In this document: in pieces, positions 1 through 9,858 of the stretch | Position numbering within the stretch: position 1 is the first letter of the stretch | Layout of the letters: each line of letters starts with the position of its first letter | Source: Teratosphaeria epicoccoides | Taxonomy: Eukaryota; Ascomycota; Dothideomycetes; Mycosphaerellales; Teratosphaeriaceae | Length of the DNA stretch: 64,000 nucleotides | NCBI GenBank assembly: GCA_021401465.1 | Contig: JADDMT010000042.1 | Span: forward strand, 124,001 to 188,000 | Reading direction: 5' to 3' | Notes under the pieces: generated by a model | The model's database searches: none | What the model saw: the letters and a program-made list of their open reading frames with translations, nothing else | Told to the model about the DNA's origin: nothing | Translations under genes and position numbers: made by a program

Positions 1-357
1 GGGCTGGATCAATTGGATCCTCATGATGGGCGGTTTGAGTTCTATACAGTGGGATGTGCTCGAGCGCCAACAGTCTGCACAACATTCCGCACCCCACAAA
101 CTCCATCGTCACACATGCTCTATCATTTTGTCTATTTCTCTAACGCCACTCGCTCCCACGCTCGTGCTCGCGCACCTTAGCTTGATACGACAGGATCACG
201 TTTCTAATGTGCCCCACTGACCCTCGACATGCGATCGTTCATGAAAGCGAAGAAACTGACTGGCGATGCCGAGATGCCCATAGTGTAGATGAAGCGGCTT
301 GCAAGAAAGCTGCCGAAGATCGCTCTGAGGTAGTTCTCGGGGACCTGGGATATCCTG
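1..357. other. 3' flank of GDH2, no gene seen
   Basis: Only short unconvincing ORFs are present. This is the downstream flank of the minus-strand glutamate dehydrogenase gene, whose stop codon lies at its right edge. Confidence 0.6.
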
Positions 358-3300
358 TTAGTGCAAAGCTTCGTAGACATCGACACATGGAGCTCTCACC
401 CTTTGCATGATCTTGTCCAGCCCAATCTCGTTCAACAGCAGGTTGGGCAGCGCATCATTCAGCACGCTTCTCCTCAGCTCGACATTGTTCCAGAGCTCAG
501 TCCCCTGCAGCTCCTCGTCCATGCGCGTGATGGCCAAGCTGAGCCTGTCACTGAGAATGCTGCGGGCAACATTGGTCTCCTCGTGTTCACGCCAGATGGC
601 CTCGAATTCCAGCCGTGCATTCTCCTGGATCTTTGCCTGCACTTGCTTCACATAGTCCTGGTAGAACTGCGGCACCGACCCATCGGGCTGCACGCACATG
701 TGTCTCAAGAAGCTTTCATCATCGAATGACAGCGATGCGAGGACCTCGAGCGACGACGAGGTGACGCCGCCCTTGTTGGCGGAGGCATCCTTGAACACGA
801 TGCAGCCTGCCTTCTCCAGACGCAGTTTGGCTTCTTGCGTGATGAACAAGTTGGCGCCTTCCACGATGTACGGAACGAGCGCCTTGCCGTTGGGTCCGAT
901 GAGCTTGCTTGCGCTGCTGAAATCAATCGACTCGGGGCGACCGCCACACGGCACGAACAGGTCGAACTTCTCTTGGGTGCGCAGATGGAAGGTGTTGCGG
1001 AACGTGGTCCCATTGTTGACAACCTCACCGGATGGCAAAGTAATGTTCGTCTCCTCCACCAGCACACGGTAGCCGGTACCTGACAGTCGCTTGGCATCGT
1101 AGTGGGAGATCATCTTGCGCTCCTTTGCCAGGCGCGAGAGCTCTGCACGGTCCAGACCATTGAGATCGACGAGCACACCGGAGCCGTCAACAATGCCACA
1201 GTACTTCTCGTTGCCCAGCAGGATCTCGTTCGAGCCCAGATCACCGTCAGGTCCACCCGTCTGCAGCTTGCGCACTTGAGTCTCGTCGAGGTTGAGCTTC
1301 CGGTATATCCCGAGCACATACTCGCGCACCGATAAAGTCGTCATGCCATAGCTGTCGTGAGGGATGCCGCCCAGCTTGGGCGATTTCCCCGTGAAGAAGG
1401 ACTTCCACCACGGTGCGCCTCGTTGTCTGGCGTGCTCGGTCGCCCAGTTGACCAGGTCGGCCGTGTTCTCATCGGGACCCATGAAGAGGATCTCCTCCTG
1501 GCCGTGCAAATCGACAATGGGGTCCTTGATGCCGGGGCTCGTGGGCGGCAGGAGCAGATCCATGATGCTGTCGATATACTTCTCGAACGCCACGGTCGTT
1601 TTGTCCTGATGCTTGACATCGAGGAGCACCACCCCTTTGCTGCCACCTTCCGGAATATCCTTGTTCTTCCTCTGCTGCGTGTTGGCCAGGCCATAGTTCT
1701 CGTCGAAGAGTGACCGAGCGTTGATGTCATAGGCTTCGCTGCTCCTGGACTTGACGATGCGGATGCCACCACGCGCGATATCTCTGAAGCGCAGGTGGAA
1801 GCCTCTGAACTCTGAGCTGATGACGAGGAACATGCCGTACAGTGGCTGCGGGTACTCTTCCGGCGGTAAGAAGCTGGGGTTGAGACGGAAGCTCAGCGCG
1901 ACTTTGGTTGGGGTGTAGAAATTGGTTTTCAGGACCGATTTGTTGAAGATGCGGAAGGCGGTCATGACCACCTCGTGATGCTCGTTGATCGCGGCTTTGG
2001 AGATGGCGTCTTTGAGCTCCTCGTCGGTCAGGACCTTGTCCACCTTCATGCGCAAATACGACAGAGTCGGCAGAAAGTCGTCTTGCTCTCCTCTCGTCTG
2101 CACGTAGTGGGTGTTCGCGAAGGCCAGGTACAAAGCACGGATCAGATCCGGATATTGTGAGATGATCTCCAGGATGTAGTCCGCCGTAAAGGTCTCGGTG
2201 CGCAGACGCTTCTTCAGCTTCGACAGCAGCTCGGCGTGGACACTGTTGTTCGCGTCTAGCACGGTCTTGAGCGTGTTGTATTCATCGCCGAGTCGGTTCA
2301 AGAAATGCTGCACAAAGATCCAGACACAGTGGGCGTAGACGGATTCTTGGAGCGACAGACGCCCCGTGCGGAACATGGCGTGGAACTTGTTCTGCGGTAT
2401 GCAGTACAGCAACGAGACCTCCTTCATGACCTGGTGGATGCTGGCATCGATCGGGGGATGCTTGGCCGCCGATCCAGGAGCCGGGCGTAAGTAGATGGAG
2501 ATGATGGTGATGCCGTTGCTGAACTGCTCGACGTACTTTCTGGACGAGGTGAGACCGTAGTAGTGATACAAGTCACTCAACGCCGCGAACAAGCCCAGTG
2601 CTGAGCGTTGCCTAAAGCCGATGACCAGCCTCTTCTCTTGCGTGCCTTCGACCTCGTACATCTCGATGACGGGGCCGGTGCGGATGACGGTCTCGTGCAT
2701 GACGCACTGATAGATCTCGCGCGTGTTCTGGGTGGTCTTTTGCAAGAAGCGCTCGTCACCCAGCAGCTCGATCTTGGTCTCGTCCGCTGCGGGATTGGGA
2801 TTCTTGAAGGTGGTCTGGTAGACGAAGTAGCATCTCAGCGATTGTTGCGACGAGTCTTCGGTGCCGGGCAGCTGGCTGGGTGATCTGAAGGTCTCGACGC
2901 GATAGCTGTGCTTGCGGTTGCTGCCGTCGAGGTACTTGGTCTCCAACTTGGACTCGAAGCGCGAGCCGCCGGTGTGGGAGATGCCTGGCACGCTGGTGTC
3001 GATGTAGACGGCATGATCGGCCGCTTCCTTGTCCAGGCGGATCTCGAGTTTCTTGTCATCTCTGGCGTAGGCGGCGATCTTGGCGGCATACAGGGAGTGG
3101 ACGTGGCTGACGATGGCTCCTGCCGACTCGGTGCTGAAGTACATGTCATCAATGCCGAGCTCATTGTAGAACCACTTGACCTCTGACTCGACCAGCTCTT
3201 CTGGGATGAAACCCTTGTCGTCGACCAGGCGGATCACCTCGGCTTGCTGCTCCTGCTTGCCCTCGAACTTGGGCGCGACGTAACCGGAGCCGGTCTCGTG

Positions 3301-3468
3301 GAGGACATGATACTGGGGAGTTCCGCCGGGGACGCTGAGGCGGGTCGGCTGCGGCGACGGCTGACGGACGGGCATTCCGGCCACTTTGCCCAGCAGCTTG
3401 TTGGTGGGTGCATCGCCGTTGAGGCCGCTGGGGGCGATTGCATGCCGAGAAGCCATGTGGGCGCTCAA
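358..3468 (-). CDS. GDH2: NAD-specific glutamate dehydrogenase
   Basis: Intronless 1036-residue protein, close to the roughly 1040-1090 residues usual for the large fungal NAD-dependent enzyme. The family oxidatively deaminates glutamate to 2-oxoglutarate and ammonium, a catabolic nitrogen reaction. Seen in the sequence: a long N-terminal region typical of the large class, the ARGGIRIVKSR segment near residue 565, the glycine-rich PEGGSKGVVLLD segment near residue 605 that corresponds to the substrate-binding loop, and GPDENTADLVNWA followed by TGGPDGDLGSNEILL at the start of the nucleotide-binding domain. The ATG used lies just downstream of a microsatellite; MSAHMASRHA is followed by a low-complexity N-terminus, so a start four codons later is equally possible. 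The gene appears intact. Confidence 0.96.
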   Translation of the reverse strand: MSAHMASRHAIAPSGLNGDAPTNKLLGKVAGMPVRQPSPQPTRLSVPGGTPQYHVLHETGSGYVAPKFEGKQEQQAEVIRLVDDKGFIPEELVESEVKWFYNELGIDDMYFSTESAGAIVSHVHSLYAAKIAAYARDDKKLEIRLDKEAADHAVYIDTSVPGISHTGGSRFESKLETKYLDGSNRKHSYRVETFRSPSQLPGTEDSSQQSLRCYFVYQTTFKNPNPAADETKIELLGDERFLQKTTQNTREIYQCVMHETVIRTGPVIEMYEVEGTQEKRLVIGFRQRSALGLFAALSDLYHYYGLTSSRKYVEQFSNGITIISIYLRPAPGSAAKHPPIDASIHQVMKEVSLLYCIPQNKFHAMFRTGRLSLQESVYAHCVWIFVQHFLNRLGDEYNTLKTVLDANNSVHAELLSKLKKRLRTETFTADYILEIISQYPDLIRALYLAFANTHYVQTRGEQDDFLPTLSYLRMKVDKVLTDEELKDAISKAAINEHHEVVMTAFRIFNKSVLKTNFYTPTKVALSFRLNPSFLPPEEYPQPLYGMFLVISSEFRGFHLRFRDIARGGIRIVKSRSSEAYDINARSLFDENYGLANTQQRKNKDIPEGGSKGVVLLDVKHQDKTTVAFEKYIDSIMDLLLPPTSPGIKDPIVDLHGQEEILFMGPDENTADLVNWATEHARQRGAPWWKSFFTGKSPKLGGIPHDSYGMTTLSVREYVLGIYRKLNLDETQVRKLQTGGPDGDLGSNEILLGNEKYCGIVDGSGVLVDLNGLDRAELSRLAKERKMISHYDAKRLSGTGYRVLVEETNITLPSGEVVNNGTTFRNTFHLRTQEKFDLFVPCGGRPESIDFSSASKLIGPNGKALVPYIVEGANLFITQEAKLRLEKAGCIVFKDASANKGGVTSSSLEVLASLSFDDESFLRHMCVQPDGSVPQFYQDYVKQVQAKIQENARLEFEAIWREHEETNVARSILSDRLSLAITRMDEELQGTELWNNVELRRSVLNDALPNLLLNEIGLDKIMQRVRAPCVDVYEALH

Positions 3469-3483
3469 TCAAGAGTGGACATG

Positions 3484-3612
3484 TAGTGGTGGTGGTGGTG
3501 GTGGTGGTGGTAGTGGTGTTAGTAGTGGTGGTAGTAGTGGTGGTGGTGGTGGTGTTAGTGGTGTTAGTAGTGGTGGTAGTGGTGGTAGTGGTGGTTGTAG
3601 TAGTGGTAGTAC
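3484..3612. repeat. GTG/GTA trinucleotide microsatellite
   Basis: About 43 units of GTG interrupted by GTA and GTT, starting 16 bases upstream of the GDH2 ATG. It would lie in the 5' leader or core promoter of that gene. Long valine or threonine ORFs across it are translation artefacts of the repeat. Confidence 0.95.
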
Positions 3613-3644
3613 CACCATGACAGTGTATGAATGGGATGGATATG

Positions 3645-3645
3645 G

Positions 3646-3678
<33 letters not shown>

Positions 3679-3698
3679 CGAGAGAGACAGACCGAGAG
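3645..3698. repeat. GA dinucleotide microsatellite with GACAGACC units
   Basis: An uninterrupted GA run of about 14 units (3645-3672) followed by two copies of a GACAGACCGAGAG unit. On the GDH2 coding strand this is a CT-rich tract, a common element of fungal core promoters and leaders. Confidence 0.9.
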
Positions 3699-4827
3699 TT
3701 GAACAAAGACAAACTGCGCCTTTTTTGTCCTGTCGCGGATGAAACCACTTGTGCGCTCTGACTCGACCGATTCTGATTATTGCTGTAACGCCGCTCTCAC
3801 CTCATCCGCTGGTGACTCGGAAAACTTCATCACCTGATGACGATTGAATCATGTGTCTGTGTCTGCTCGATCGAGCGCATACACTCGGCCTTACGCAGGC
3901 ACGTGAATGTACATCTTCCGTCAGCCTCGACCTGAATATTTACGTAATGACGTGCCCGAGACAGTAAGCTCTGCACCTCGTCGATCACGCGCAACAGCGA
4001 CGCCGACCCCCGCCTTCCACCGACACACCACTCACGACGCTCCGCGTGCCCAGTGTCCCCCGCTGAGCTCCGCATCCGAATCTCCGGATACACCCTGCAC
4101 CACCAAGGACTCCCACCGCGGCTGGTGCTTCATGGGTTGAGCTTGAATGGCGACGTCATCTTACCCCTGCTCCATCTAGCCGGGCTGCATCTGGCAGAAA
4201 GCCGACGAGGTGGCCAGACGACCGCCAGGCGACTGCCGGGTGAACCGACCATGTAGAGCGCTCTAGAGTATTTGCACTTCGAGGCCAACACTTACGAGAG
4301 GACGTCGAGCACGCTGAGACCATTCTTCGCACCTCGGAATCACCTTCTGGTCAGCGCTATCCGGAGTCGCCACGCGAACAGACCGCGGTGGACGATGTCT
4401 TCGAGTGACATGTGCTCACGGTCTGTCGAATGGTGTCCTCAGATACGTGGAGCACCAAGCTCTTCCACCCTCTGGATGATTTTTGGCAGATCGGTGGCAA
4501 AGATGGGCCGCAAGAGTGCCGGACGGTCTTCGGTTTGCTCTGCACGCATCATGGAGGCACCGAGATTGCTTTGGCTCGGTGGTGGGTTTGGTGAGAGGGC
4601 TGAGGGCGATGATCGGATGGAGAATGATGAGGGAGGGGCACATTGGCTGAATCGTAACGTGGAGGAGATTGAGGAGCAATGGGTTAGGACGCCGGGGCCG
4701 ATTGTGATGTATGATCGGGACCCGCAGCAGTAGAGGCAAAGGATTCGCTCACGGCATCATTGTTACGCGTCGAGCTACGTCAATGCTTCGTGCCTGCATC
4801 CAACCCTCGTGGCCTCTCCGCGTCGCT
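3699..4827. other. Intergenic region between GDH2 and the next gene
   Basis: About 1.1 kb that holds the likely GDH2 promoter. One plus-strand ORF of 153 residues (4272-4733, acidic C-terminus) is open here but matches no family I know. It overlaps an equally open minus frame, so I do not call it a gene. Confidence 0.4.
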
Positions 4828-6350
4828 CTACTGCTGCGCACTCGGCATCTCTGGACCTACCTCAACCCTGCTGTCAACACCCACAAACATCACATCAAAC
4901 GACCCCATATCCCCGCAGAACTCCTTCAACCCATCAACGAACACCTCAAAATCCTCCTCGTCTGAACTGTCCGCCTGCAGACCTGGCAGCTGTCCCTGGG
5001 CAAACAGCGCGTTCCTCGCCGCAATCAACTCCTTGACCGCCTGCTCGATCTGGCCCATTCGCTCTCGCCACTCCTCAACCCTGCTGACTGCGGCCTGAAG
5101 CAGACCCTCCACCTCCTTGAGCCGCTCTTCGCACAAGGCAGCCTTGACGATCTCGACGAGAGTGCGCCAGCCCCAGACGAATGAGCTGCAGAAACCGCTC
5201 ACCGACGCAGAGATCGTGTAATTGTGTCCCGTGCCGAGGGTGAACTCGTGGTCAATGAATGCGTCCTGGAGGATATCCGTGTACTCGGTGTTGAAGGTAT
5301 TGCAGACAGTGGAGGGGACGGTGTAGTATCTAATGACGAGGCCTAGGTATCTGCCCCACAAGGCGTCGAGAGTGGCCGACAGACGTTGGATTACCTCCTC
5401 GTACTGGTCGATGTCGTGGGGAGGGGTGATGTCGTGGACCGAGGGAGCAATGGTCACCTTGAGTCGTGGCGTGACTCTCTCCTCCGCGATTGGTGGTAGG
5501 AGCTGGATGGGCCTTGCGATGAATGAGGGCCCGGGAGACGGGGCCTCCGTTGCTGCCATCTTCGCGGAAGCGAGTCGCAGATAGTCTCTCTGCAGGATCT
5601 TGGCTTGATCTCGTAAGTCATGATGCAATTAGAAATGGAACGCGGCGCACAAAACGCGTCTGGAAACACTTTCGTCTTTACGCAGTGGTTTCTGTGAATA
5701 TCGAAGGCGTGACAAAGGCATTGTGCTGTGCCCACCAGGATGGCACAGCAGTGAATGTCAGATGCAAGGACGGAAAGCCGACCATTCCCATCGGAAAAGC
5801 CAAGAGCAACACGTCCAGGTCGCTGGTACATTGGGAGCTGGGACTGTACAGGCCGGCGGAGTGTTGGCTCTGGACCCTCAATGACAGGTTCCAGACAGTA
5901 TATACGTTGTATTGTGATCGACGGAAAGGAAACTTCTGATGAAAATCGCAGCATCGAAAAGGAGATGCATATGATTGTGACCCAGTGAGACACGCAGTCC
6001 AGAGGTAACTGTCCCCAAGGCACAGAAAATCTAGCAGAGCATGAGACACAAACTACGCTTCGTTGTGGCTCTACCAACGCCCACAAACCAGCTCTTCGCA
6101 TTACCAAACAACCTCACTCTCCTACAGCTTCTCCAGCACACAAACAAGAAGAAGATGTAAACTCACCCCGCTCCACACCCCGCTCCACCTCCACCTCCGC
6201 CCACCTCGCCAACACACCGCTCTCCCGCGACGCATTCCTCAATGCAACCATCTCCTCCACCGCCGCCTTCACCCTCCTCAACTCCGCAAACACGGTTTGA
6301 GCGGGAGAATGAATCTCACTGTTCTCTGCGATATCACGTCTCGTTGACAA
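4828..6350 (-). CDS. Unrecognised two-exon protein
   Basis: Proposed exon 1 runs 6350-6167 and ends at a GTGAGT donor. Exon 2 runs 5609-4828. The phase-1 junction joins in frame to give about 321 residues. The 557-nt intron is long for this window, so a small internal exon or a start inside exon 2 (ATG at 5628) cannot be excluded. The protein has a helical N-terminus rich in Glu and Arg, a central part with several aromatic residues (near VIRYYTV and SFVWGWRTLVEIVK), a predicted helix-rich segment with ERMGQIEQAVKELIAARNALF, and an acidic DSSDEEDFEVF tail region. I do not recognise the family. It is downstream of and on the same strand as HEM4, with about 1 kb between them. Confidence 0.55.
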
Positions 6351-7313
6351 TGTTACTGTTTCTCATTCGTCCGAGCGACCTTGTTGTCAAAGGCTCTTGC
6401 AGACACCTTGGATGCAGGTGAACATCTCCCTACAGTCTATACGCAGGTCCATGTGTGTATGACTCGGTAGAGTGTCGTAGTCGTAGTCGTAAGCCGTGGC
6501 AAGGAGAACAATCATACGAGATGGCATCGATCTTCGGTCGTCCACCTAGCTTTGTGGTGAAAGTGCTTGGACGCGTGGTCTGCATGCGCGTGCACACCTA
6601 CATCCAGCAGATACACAGCATCTCCCGATCAGACGAAAGCATGTATAGCCACTGTGGCACAGCAACCAGGGCCATGCCTAAGGGCGTCCAACATGCATCA
6701 TGGTCTCAGAAATCTCGTTTTCCCACGCTAGCTCAGTGGTCAGACCTGGCAAGAGTCGGTCAGAAACTTGCATCAGTCGAATACCTTCACGGTAGCGCAC
6801 CGTGTGTCGACCCATTGGATGGTCAAATAGTCAGATATCTGGCGAACACATGAGGTAGTAATCAGGCAGTCAGTCATGCATGAAGCAAGGCCTCGAAAAT
6901 GTCACTCCGTGCGAGACCGCGAAATCGAATTATCTGACTGACTGAGGCTTGGAGGTCGATGTAACCATAGAGCGCAACAGGGAAGTCAGGCTGCAGGCCA
7001 CCGGATTGAGTTGATGAGAATTCCAATCAGTCCGACCAGCGGTCAGTATTACCAGCCGGTCTAGAAGTGCAGACCACCCACTTCGACCTGATCGTCAAAG
7101 AAGTCCTTGCGCTGCTCGCTGCTAGGGTTCGGCAGATTCAGAGGCGGCTAGCTGGGACGATAGTCCCTTCAGTGTTCGCAGTGAGGGTATCTTCTTAACA
7201 TACACACCAACCCACACAGTCTCCTGCACATATCAGCACATCACCCTCTCCCTATCATTGTACGATACCTCAGTGCCCACGAAGTCTTCTCATCTGCCAC
7301 GCATAGCAACCAG
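6351..7313. other. Intergenic region, no gene supported
   Basis: Contains a short TCGTAG repeat (about 6472-6490) and a small inverted CAGTCAGTCA pair (near 6868 and 6937). A plus ORF of 132 residues (6455-6853) has no recognisable features. Confidence 0.5.
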
Positions 7314-8312
7314 CTAAGAGCGCTTAAACCCCAAAATACCTTCCGCCACCCCCTCGGGACTCGGTCTCGCAGCCTCCACATCAGGCTCAAATCCAAACTC
7401 ATTGACCAAATGCTCCCTGGTCGTCGGCCCAATCGTCGCCACATACGTCTTCATCGGCCCAGACATCAACTCCCGCCTCCTGCCATTGAACTTTCCACCT
7501 TTCTCATCCAGCCATCCAAGCGCCATGAGCATCGCTTCGCAGCCCTGCGGACTAAAAACGACGACCCATTGCTCCGAGACTTTTTGCCGTTTCGCTTGCT
7601 GCAGTAAGGTCGTGAAGTCCTCCTCAAAGGTCGCCATCTCCCCCGTCTCGTAGACAACGAGTTCGAGGACTGGTGTGCGTTCGTATGAAGGGAGAGACTC
7701 GGATGAGAGGGTCTTGGGGATGATGTCTCGTCTCTGTTCGCCGACGAGGAAGAGAAGGGGAAGTGCTCGGCCGTCCAGGTGCGTGATATCTCGAGATAAT
7801 GTCTTTCGGTGTTCTAGGATGAAATTTGCAAGGGCCTCGCCGTTGCCGGATTCTTCTCCTAGGACGGGACAAGGCAGCTCCAATGATCTTACGGACTTTG
7901 CTGTGGCGGGTCCGACGACGTAGAGTGGCATGTCTCTGTCGAAGTAGGTCTCCAATTTGTCAGGGTCTAGTTTCATGATCGTCATGGCGAAAGCGTCAAC
8001 GGCTCGTTGGGAGGTGAAGATGATGCCTGAGTACTTTTTGGCTGGGTTGTTGGTGGCTTTCCGTAGTTTTTCTGGGTTCTCTGGTGAGCCGCCGGCAAAG
8101 GCGAATCGTTCTGCTGAGCGTCGAAGTGTTCGTAAGGCGTCATCGCGGAACATGTGGTCCAGGACTGGGACAAAAATGGGTTTGAAATCTCCATTTTCGA
8201 GGGTAGAGAAGTGGTCTTCGTAGCTGTCTGTTGGCGATGACCTGGTTTTGAGCAGGTAGACTGGAGTTTGGCCGAGGGTGAGGTTTTGCAGAGACGAGGT
8301 GACCGAGTCCAT
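7314..8312 (-). CDS. HEM4: Uroporphyrinogen-III synthase
   Basis: Intronless protein of 332 residues. The family cyclises hydroxymethylbilane to uroporphyrinogen III, the fourth common step of heme and siroheme synthesis, in the cytosol. The sequence shows the bilobed HemD-like pattern: a first lobe starting TPVYLLKTRS with the YSGIIFTSQRAVDAF segment, then LYVVGPATAKSVRSL, and a second-lobe WVVVFSPQGCEAML followed by YVATIGPTTREHL. These are the usual landmark segments of eukaryotic uroporphyrinogen-III synthases, and the C-terminal PSPEGVAEGI also matches the family. Length and start are typical. It is transcribed divergently from the THO subunit gene, with 481 bp between the two ATGs. Confidence 0.93.
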   Translation of the reverse strand: MDSVTSSLQNLTLGQTPVYLLKTRSSPTDSYEDHFSTLENGDFKPIFVPVLDHMFRDDALRTLRRSAERFAFAGGSPENPEKLRKATNNPAKKYSGIIFTSQRAVDAFAMTIMKLDPDKLETYFDRDMPLYVVGPATAKSVRSLELPCPVLGEESGNGEALANFILEHRKTLSRDITHLDGRALPLLFLVGEQRRDIIPKTLSSESLPSYERTPVLELVVYETGEMATFEEDFTTLLQQAKRQKVSEQWVVVFSPQGCEAMLMALGWLDEKGGKFNGRRRELMSGPMKTYVATIGPTTREHLVNEFGFEPDVEAARPSPEGVAEGILGFKRS

Positions 8313-8425
8313 GGTTGCGGATTGTCAATGTCAATGATGGTCAGTGGAATCTGATGATGGCTGTGGGCGGCCCCAATATGGCTGTCTCGCGTGCCGGACC
8401 GGGAAGTTTGGCATGTGATTGATGA

Positions 8426-8797
8426 TGCCTGCTGCCCTGGTCGTTGAAGACCCAAGGAGCTCCTTGCCATTGGTATCAGATCGCGGACGCTAGCGGCAGG
8501 TCATGCAGACGCCCGTGGATCGATACAGATGCGCTTTTTGATTCGATCTGTACCGCGGAGGCTAAGGGCAGGACATGCAAAGAAGAGGTGGCCGCCATGA
8601 GGCAGCGGATTCATTTGTTGCTCGCGGCGGAAGCTAATGGAAGGACATGTAGATGGGCGTTACGCAGCAACAGAGCAATCAGGCCTTCTCATTGGACACA
8701 AGACATCGAAGCTAGCGGAGGTCGAAGTTGCACAGACCTGCGTCATCTGCTCGCTCTTTCAACTCTTCGTCCACCTTCAATTCCTAGGACACCATGA
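8426..8797 (+). CDS. ORF with four spaced [DE]A-x-GR-[ST]C motifs, unknown
   Basis: Open frame of about 123 codons between HEM4 and THOC7 with no ATG at its head; the first in-frame ATG is at 8597. It contains four copies of a short motif, [DE]-A-x-G-R-[ST]-C-[RKT], starting at 8486, 8558, 8630 and 8708; the last has an extra Gly. Spacings are 72, 72 and 78 bases, all whole codons. Most differences between copies are synonymous (GGC/GGA, TGC/TGT, AGG/CGA) or conservative (Asp/Glu, Ser/Thr, Arg/Lys), which suggests selection on the peptide, while the 16-codon spacers are unrelated. There is no signal peptide or Lys-Arg site, although one upstream exon could be missing. Its TGA overlaps the THOC7 ATG. 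Function unknown; it could instead be a repeat-bearing 5' leader. Confidence 0.35.
   Translation, partial: CLLPWSLKTQGAPCHWYQIADASGRSCRRPWIDTDALFDSICTAEAKGRTCKEEVAAMRQRIHLLLAAEANGRTCRWALRSNRAIRPSHWTQDIEASGGRSCTDLRHLLALSTLRPPSIPRTP
8483..8736 (+). repeat. Four imperfect copies of a 27-30 bp motif at about 72 bp period
   Basis: Copies at 8483-8509, 8555-8581, 8627-8653 and 8705-8736 share the frame GCGGA-GCTA-GG-AGG-CATG. The sequence between copies is not repeated. They lie in the common upstream region of HEM4 and THOC7. Confidence 0.75.
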
Positions 8798-9858
8798 CCG
8801 AATACGTGATGGCGGAGCTTCCACCGCCGCATGGGTATCAGTACGCTGCAACACTCAGCAAAGCGGAAGAAGACGCGCTGCACACGACGAGTCGACTCTT
8901 ACCTGCGGAAGAACGGCCGTTCCAGCAACTGAGCGACAAGCTATTGGGCCCCCACAGTCTACTCCGCTATACGCAAGCAAAGCGCGGCGAGGAAGATCGA
9001 GCGCTAGACCCAGACCTCGAAGCATTCAAAAGGCAGAAATTCCGCGAGGAAGTGCTATTGCGTTTCTCCGCCCTCGAAAGCAGTCTCCTACGCATACAAC
9101 TGGTCCAATCAAGCAACCAACGAGAGCGCGAACGCTACGCAGCGGAAAAAGCCAAGATTCTCGAAACCGCACAAGCGGTGCGAGTCAACACCGTCGAGCT
9201 CCGCACCCAACTCGCTGCCGCCCAAGAAGTGCTCAAACTCCGCAAAGGCTACGATGAGCTCGCCAGCAAAATCCTCGATGATAAGAAGTTGAAGAGCCGA
9301 GATGACTGCCAAAAGGATATCGAGGCTTTGGAACGCGAAATCTCGGACCTGCAGCAAGAGAGTGCGGAGTATGAGAACACGTGGCATGGTCGCCGCGAGC
9401 AGTTTGATAAAATCGTCGCTGAAGGTGAAAACATGGTCAAATTGATCAAAGGCATCAAAGATGAGCCGGAGCCAGAGGTGGAGGGTGAAGGTGATGGGGA
9501 GATGGGAGAGGAAGGTGCAAAGGGCGAGAGTAGTTTCGCGGGTACGCCGGCGCATGGTGGGAGGACGCCCATGATGGGGGAGAGTGGGAGGGAGACGCCG
9601 CGGCCGGAGAGTCGGCAGGGGGAGGCGAGGAATAGGTTTTTGGAGGTCGAGGACGGTGGGAAAGGTGGGACTGGTCAGGCTGCTTCGCCGGCTGCGCAGG
9701 TGGAGGGAGATGTAGAAATGGGTGAAGGTGGAGGCGAGGGTGAGGCGTTTGTGGAGCGCCAGCCACCGAAGTCGAGCACGGGGTTGGAAGTGAGTGAGGA
9801 CCATCACGTCGCTGAGCCGTCTGAGGCTGTAGGCGCGGAGACGATGGATGAGGGTTGA
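8794..9858 (+). CDS. THOC7: THO complex subunit 7 (Mft1/THOC7-like)
   Basis: Intronless, 354 residues. THO couples transcription elongation to mRNP packaging and export in the nucleus. Supporting features: the N-terminal segment EEDALHTTSRLLPAEERPFQQLSDKLLG is the conserved start of the THOC7/Mft1 family, followed by a Phe-Arg-Glu-Glu-Val-Leu segment and a long coiled coil (about residues 95-215). The C-terminal 120 residues are acidic and Gly/Glu rich with TP and SP sites and are probably disordered, which is longer than in animal THOC7 but common in fungi. The ATG overlaps the stop of the preceding ORF (ATGA). A second Met at codon 6 is an alternative start. Confidence 0.85.
   Translation: MTEYVMAELPPPHGYQYAATLSKAEEDALHTTSRLLPAEERPFQQLSDKLLGPHSLLRYTQAKRGEEDRALDPDLEAFKRQKFREEVLLRFSALESSLLRIQLVQSSNQRERERYAAEKAKILETAQAVRVNTVELRTQLAAAQEVLKLRKGYDELASKILDDKKLKSRDDCQKDIEALEREISDLQQESAEYENTWHGRREQFDKIVAEGENMVKLIKGIKDEPEPEVEGEGDGEMGEEGAKGESSFAGTPAHGGRTPMMGESGRETPRPESRQGEARNRFLEVEDGGKGGTGQAASPAAQVEGDVEMGEGGGEGEAFVERQPPKSSTGLEVSEDHHVAEPSEAVGAETMDEG

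Noticed and set aside
3161..3748. 195-codon minus ORF and poly-Val/Gly plus ORFs across the microsatellite
   Set aside because: They are translations of the GTG/GTA repeat and of GDH2 in the wrong frame; low-complexity homopolymers are not evidence of a gene.
6860..6950. Small CAGTCAGTCA inverted pair as a transposon end
   Set aside because: The arms are short and simple in sequence, with no target duplication or internal coding relic.
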